A program made the position numbers and the translations under genes. 16,695 nucleotides of DNA, taken from assembly GCA_900552155.1 (NCBI GenBank), contig URYU01000022.1:1-16695 (forward strand), written 5' to 3'. Under the pieces are notes generated by a model. It worked only from the letters and a program-made list of their open reading frames with translations. It did no database searches and was not told the DNA's origin. Below are positions 13,568 through 16,695 of this stretch, one piece after another. The stretch comes from an uncultured Collinsella sp. GTDB taxonomy: Bacteria > Actinomycetota > Coriobacteriia > Coriobacteriales > Coriobacteriaceae. Position 1 is the stretch's first letter, and the number at the start of each line of letters is the position of its first letter.

Positions 13568-13834
13568 TTAGAACGAGAGGTTGTCGTCGGTGTTGGCGGC
13601 TTCGCCGTCGGCGAGCACGTCGTTGCCGTCGACGTCCTTAAGAAGCACCGAGACCTTCTGCTCGGCATCGGACAGGCGGGTGCGCAGGCTCTTGAGGAGC
13701 TCTACGCCGCGGGTATAGCTCTCGAGCGACTCCTCGAGCTCCATATCGCCCGACTCCAAGCTGCGGATGATGAGCTCCAACTCCTGCGAAGCCTGCTTGT
13801 ACGTAAGCTGCTCGACCGGGGTTTTCTCTGCCAT
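13568..13834 (-). CDS. xseB: Exodeoxyribonuclease VII small subunit
   Basis: The 88-residue small subunit binds several copies to XseA to form exonuclease VII, which trims single-stranded DNA from both ends. The sequence is the typical two-helix XseB: LTYKQASQELELIIRSLESGDMELEESLESYTRGVELLKSLRTRLSDAEQKV, with the hallmark LExG(D)LELEESL-like block at about 26-36, followed by an acidic tail (DGNDVLADGEAANTDD). Length is normal. ATG 13834 follows AAAGGA. It lies 42 bases downstream of xseA on the same strand, the classic gene order. Confidence 0.95.
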   Translation of the reverse strand: MAEKTPVEQLTYKQASQELELIIRSLESGDMELEESLESYTRGVELLKSLRTRLSDAEQKVSVLLKDVDGNDVLADGEAANTDDNLSF

Positions 13835-13876
13835 ATCTGTTTCCTTTCCTAAAGGTTTATCGCTATGAAACGCGGC

Positions 13877-15327
13877 CTACTCAACCGCATCAACCGTTGC
13901 TGCCACGTTGCCGTCTGCCATGCGCACACGAATGGCATCGCCGGGCTTAAAGGTCTTGGCGCTCGTAGCCACACCATCATCGCTGTACGCGATGGAATAG
14001 CCACGGGCAAGCACCTTGAGCGGCGACAGGGCATCGAGCGACGCGGCGGCTCGGCCCAGGTCGGACGCGGGCTTGCTGAGCATCATACGTCCCTGATGCT
14101 CCAGACGGGAACTCGCAAGCGTGAGCGCATGGCGCTTGCCATCGAGCCCCGAGGTGCTTGCAACCAGACGCTCGGGCAGGTGCTCAAAGTTGGAGCGGAA
14201 TGTCCCGACCGAGCGCGCTATGGCGCCCGACAGGCGATCGGCCGTCAGGGCAAGCTCAGACTCGCGACGCTCGACCATAAATGTGGGGTCGTTGAGGCAC
14301 GGGCGGCATGCGGCGGCATCGAGTGCATCGCCCAGACGGGCCGTATAGGTATCCCAGGCGCGGCGACCGCGCTGATCGAGCATCTCCAGGTCGACCTGGG
14401 CCGACCCAATCATCGATGCCATCGCGGCACCCAGACGCTGCTGGCGCGCCTCGCGCACATCGGCCACTCCGTCATAGCCGGCGCCACCGATTCTGCCGCC
14501 GCCGTGGGCGTGGAGGCGCGGCGGTCGCTCACCATGTCGCATATCGAGGTATCGGGCTCATGGCCAATGCCGGTCACCACGGGCACAGGACAAGCCGCCA
14601 CCGCACGGGCAAGCTCCTCGTCATTAAAGGTCATGAGGTCCTCGAAGGATCCGCCGCCGCGCACCAGCAAGATGCAGTCGGGCGCTGGCGTGATGGCGGC
14701 GGCACGGCGCAGGCCCTCAATAAGCTCGGCCGGCGCACCCTCGCCTTGAACCTTGGCGCCCACGCAGACAAGCTCGACGAGCGGATTGCGCCGACGCAAT
14801 GTACGCTTGACGTCGTCGATTACCGCACCGGAAAGCGAGGTGACGACCGCCACGCGGGAGCAGAACACCGGGATGCGGCGCTTGCGCGCTTCGTCCATCA
14901 GGCCCTCGCGGCGTAGCTTTTCGGCCAGTTGCGCCACTTGTTGACGCAGCAGACCCTCCCCCGCCAGCGAAAACGAGCGAGCGACAAAGCTCATGCGGCC
15001 TGTGGCCTTATAGAGGTTGAAGCTGCCCTTAAAGCTCACCTGCATGCCGTCACGCAGATCGAAGGTACGCTTGAGATAGGCGCCCTTCCAGATGATGCAG
15101 TCGACGGCGGCCGAGTCGTCTTTAATCTGGAAGTAGCAGTGGCCGCTTCGGGCATTGGGGCCACGGAAGCCCGTGACCTCACCCAAAACGCTCAGCTGCG
15201 GAATGGCGTCGAGTGCGCCGGCGGCGATCTCCACCGCTTGGCTCACGCTGAGCTCTTTGCGCTCCTGCTCATCCGATCCGTCGAACTCGGCGGAAACGGT
15301 ATTGCCGGTCAGATTCCAGCCTGCCAC
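13877..15327 (-). pseudogene. xseA: Exodeoxyribonuclease VII large subunit, frameshifted
   Basis: XseA is the catalytic subunit of exonuclease VII. The sequence is split into two overlapping frames. Residues 1-287 run in one frame: OB-fold about 27-120 with LGEVTGF and GHCYFQIKD, then RGGGSFEDLMTFNDEEL (223-239), GIGHEPDTSICD (253-264) and DRRASTPTAAAES (268-280). The rest, from VADVREARQQRL to the C-terminal ARGYSIAYSDDG and DAVE, is in another frame. The break falls at about 14467, where GAGTGG on the minus strand should be GAGGTGG; restoring one G gives a continuous 483-residue protein of normal length. Start is GTG 15327, preceded by AAAGGAGG four bases away; the ATG at 15345 has no such site. 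No other damage is visible, so this may be a sequencing error or a very recent mutation. Confidence 0.9.
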
Positions 15328-15396
15328 GCAGCCTCCTTTCGTCATCGCGCACAAGGGCTTCGGCCCTGCGCAAATTCAAGTCCAACACATAGTACA

Positions 15397-15426
15397 GCGC
15401 CGCGGGGACACGAATCCCCGCGGCGC
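15397..15426 (-). terminator. Hairpin after the metallopeptidase gene
   Basis: A perfect 12-bp GC-rich stem pairs 15397-15408 with 15415-15426 around a six-base loop CACGAA. It lies 16 bases after the metallopeptidase stop. The minus-strand tail (TGTACTATG) is poor in T, so termination may be weak or assisted. The loop matches that of the hairpin at 1210-1236. Confidence 0.65.
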
Positions 15427-15442
15427 CTGCCTGTCCCATTTG

Positions 15443-16147
15443 TTATCGGTTGGAGTTTCTGTTGTAGCGAGCCATAAGGTAGAGCAGCTGAATGATCGAC
15501 GTGAGCGCTGCGGCCACATAGGTAAGCGCGGCTGCCGTCAGTACCTTCTTGGCACCGTTGACCTGCTTGGAGCTCATGCCCGACTGCTCAATATACGCCA
15601 CGGCGCGCCGACTAGCATCAATCTCGACCGGCAGCGTAACCAGCTGGAACAACACGCTAAACGAGAAGAAGATCAGTGCGAGGGTCGTGAGTCCCGCGAT
15701 GTTCATAAACAGACCCATGAGCAACACGATGGTCCAGGTGTTCTGGGTAAAGTTGACGACCGGCACGAGGGCGGTGCGTACCTTCATCATGGCATAGCCA
15801 CTTTGACGCTGCGCGGCATGGCCTGCCTCGTGACAAGCGACAGCAACGCTTGCGACCGAGCCGCCAGAACGGTTGGCGTCTGACAGATATAAGTTGTTGT
15901 CCTGCGGGTTGTAATGGTCGGTGAGCTCACCAGCGACACCCTTGATACCCACGGCGTTGCAGCCGTTGGCGTCGAGCATGCGGCGAGCGACCGTGGCGCC
16001 CGTGGCGCCGTCCGAGCGAACCTTGGACCAGGTTTTGTACGTCGAGTTGATATAGTTCTGTGCGGCAAGGCCAAGCACCGTGCAGACAAGAACAACCAGC
16101 AGGTACAGCGGGTCGATGCCAAAGCCGTATCCATAGTAATAAGGCAT
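15443..16147 (-). CDS. Membrane zinc metallopeptidase, YugP-like family
   Basis: A 234-residue integral membrane protein of the neutral zinc metallopeptidase (YugP) type; the substrate is unknown. The zinc motif HEAGH is at residues 106-110 and a probable third ligand E175 lies in TLPVEIDASRRA, the usual position in this family. Hydrophobic segments fall at about 13-30, 126-148, 150-172 and 203-225, so the catalytic loop sits between helix 1 and helix 2. The N-terminus is rich in Y and G (MPYYYGYGFGID). ATG 16147 is chosen over upstream in-frame starts because GGAGG lies seven bases before it and the family starts here. It stands alone between two hairpin-bearing gaps. A candidate minus-strand -10 TAGAAT lies at 16188-16183. 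Confidence 0.92.
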   Translation of the reverse strand: MPYYYGYGFGIDPLYLLVVLVCTVLGLAAQNYINSTYKTWSKVRSDGATGATVARRMLDANGCNAVGIKGVAGELTDHYNPQDNNLYLSDANRSGGSVASVAVACHEAGHAAQRQSGYAMMKVRTALVPVVNFTQNTWTIVLLMGLFMNIAGLTTLALIFFSFSVLFQLVTLPVEIDASRRAVAYIEQSGMSSKQVNGAKKVLTAAALTYVAAALTSIIQLLYLMARYNRNSNR

Positions 16148-16182
16148 GCGAATTCCTCCGAATCGAGTTACACGTTGGAGGC

Positions 16183-16213
16183 ATTCTACCCATTCGACTG
16201 ACCAGCAAATCAA
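16183..16213 (-). promoter_or_regulatory. Candidate metallopeptidase promoter
   Basis: On the minus strand TTGATT (16213-16208) and TAGAAT (16188-16183) are separated by 19 bases, longer than ideal. The implied leader is about 30 bases and contains the GGAGG ribosome binding site. Confidence 0.35.
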
Positions 16214-16239
16214 CATCGATGTTCTGGCAATGTCAGCGA

Positions 16240-16337
16240 AAACGGCCGAGAGCGAGCAAGGTGACGTGAAAGAGAAGCGACGCGTACTTTGGTACGCAAG
16301 CGACGATTGAACGTCAGATTGCCGTTCTCGGCCGTTT
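16240..16337. ncRNA. Second folded non-coding element, about 98 bases
   Basis: Outer arms 16240-16254 and 16323-16337 pair over 15 bp with one G-U pair (core ACGGCCGAGA/TCTCGGCCGT). A middle stem TGACGT/ACGTCA pairs 16262-16267 with 16311-16316. An inner hairpin GCGTAC-TTTG-GTACGC is at 16282-16297, flanked by direct repeats AAGCGACG at 16275-16282 and 16298-16305. Size and layout match the element at 4402-4498, although the sequences differ. No reading frame is convincing. It may be a small RNA, a 3' end structure or a dispersed repeat. Confidence 0.45.
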
Positions 16338-16349
16338 GCAGCGTCGAGC

Positions 16350-16379
16350 AGTTACGCGGTTTGGTAAAACCGCGTAACT
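16350..16379 (-). terminator. 13-bp perfect hairpin after the RNase D-like gene
   Basis: AGTTACGCGGTTT (16350-16362) and its exact complement (16367-16379) enclose the four-base loop GGTA. It begins six bases after the stop codon of the last gene on the minus strand. No T run follows, so it is either an atypical terminator, an mRNA 3' stabiliser or part of the adjacent folded element. Confidence 0.5.
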
Positions 16380-16385
16380 ATATGA

Positions 16386-16695
16386 CTATAAAAGCTCGAT
16401 TTTGCCGTCCTTCACGGTGAGTCCCATGTTGCCCGAGAGCAAATCGTCCAGGCGCGAGCCCACAAGCTCAAAGCGCCAGCCTTCGCGCAAGGGGCTTTGC
16501 TCGGGATGCTCAATATAGTCGGCCAGGTCATCGCGCGAGGCAATGACCGAGGTCGCCACTCCCGAGCGCTCGGCAACTAGGCGAATGAGCGCATACATCA
16601 GGTCCGTCACGCTCTCCAACTCCGGAGAGATCTGATGATGCCCGCGCACCATGAGCGGCAGGCGATCGTGCGGGCAGCTCGCACCGCGCTTGATG
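16386..16695 (-). CDS. rnd: Probable ribonuclease D, C-terminal part (cut by window edge)
   Basis: The frame is open to the window edge, so only about 102 C-terminal residues are visible, starting at IKRGASCPHDR. The segment LVAERSGVATSVIASRDDLADYI followed by SPLREGWRFELVGSRLDDLLSGN resembles the C-terminal HRDC-side region of RNase D proteins, where a GWR-x-ELVG-x-x-L-x-x-LL block is common. RNase D trims tRNA 3' ends. The exonuclease domain with its DEDD residues is outside the window, so this call rests on a short region and is tentative; another HRDC-containing protein is possible. The first in-frame ATG (16652) is internal, not a start. Confidence 0.5.
   Translation of the reverse strand, partial: IKRGASCPHDRLPLMVRGHHQISPELESVTDLMYALIRLVAERSGVATSVIASRDDLADYIEHPEQSPLREGWRFELVGSRLDDLLSGNMGLTVKDGKIELL

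Noticed and set aside
13865..14749. A 294-codon plus-strand frame opposite xseA
   Set aside because: Conserved XseA motifs lie on the minus strand; this frame is an antisense by-product.
16275..16305. The two AAGCGACG copies as the start of a CRISPR array
   Set aside because: Only two 8-base copies exist and they flank a hairpin inside a larger inverted repeat; there are no spacers of regular length and no cas genes.

Overview
This 16.7 kb window looks like a chromosomal stretch from a high-GC Gram-positive anaerobe of the class Coriobacteriia, most like Collinsella. That placement is an inference from GC-rich codon use, AAGGAG-type ribosome binding sites, fermentation genes and the overall style of the proteins; no marker such as 16S rRNA is present. 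Most genes lie on the minus strand. The first ~94 bases are almost pure C and look like a contig-end artefact.

Layout. (1) 110-4319: aspartate-family amino acid genes, lysC (aspartate kinase) then asd (aspartate-semialdehyde dehydrogenase) on the minus strand, with thrC (threonine synthase) divergent on the plus strand. (2) 4402-6764: a folded non-coding element, then a translationally coupled pair glf (UDP-galactopyranose mutase) and a GT2 glycosyltransferase, probably for a galactofuranose-containing surface glycan. (3) 6765-10850: acetate fermentation. pta (plus) follows a structured leader and converges on two tandem acetate kinase genes (minus). A 131-base nested inverted-repeat element lies between pta and the first ackA. 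(4) 10972-13141: a visibly AT-richer pair, an MFS transporter and a LysR-type regulator. The transporter has an unusual start region: a 9-codon upstream frame, a perfect 16-bp palindrome, and either leader-peptide coupling or a one-base frameshift. (5) 13183-15327: HIT-family hydrolase, xseB and xseA (exonuclease VII); xseA is broken by an apparent one-base deletion. (6) 15443-16695: a membrane zinc metallopeptidase, a second folded non-coding element of about 98 bases, and the C-terminal end of a probable ribonuclease D.

How the genes work together. LysC and Asd make aspartate semialdehyde, the branch point to lysine, methionine and threonine, and ThrC finishes threonine. Pta and AckA turn acetyl-CoA into acetate plus ATP. 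Glf supplies UDP-galactofuranose to a coupled glycosyltransferase. XseA and XseB form exonuclease VII.

No CRISPR array, tRNA, rRNA or transposase gene was seen. The most unusual material is non-coding: the nested inverted repeats at 4402-4498, 7992-8122 and 16240-16379, the structured pta leader, and the transporter leader at 12102-12174. No entirely new multi-gene system is evident.
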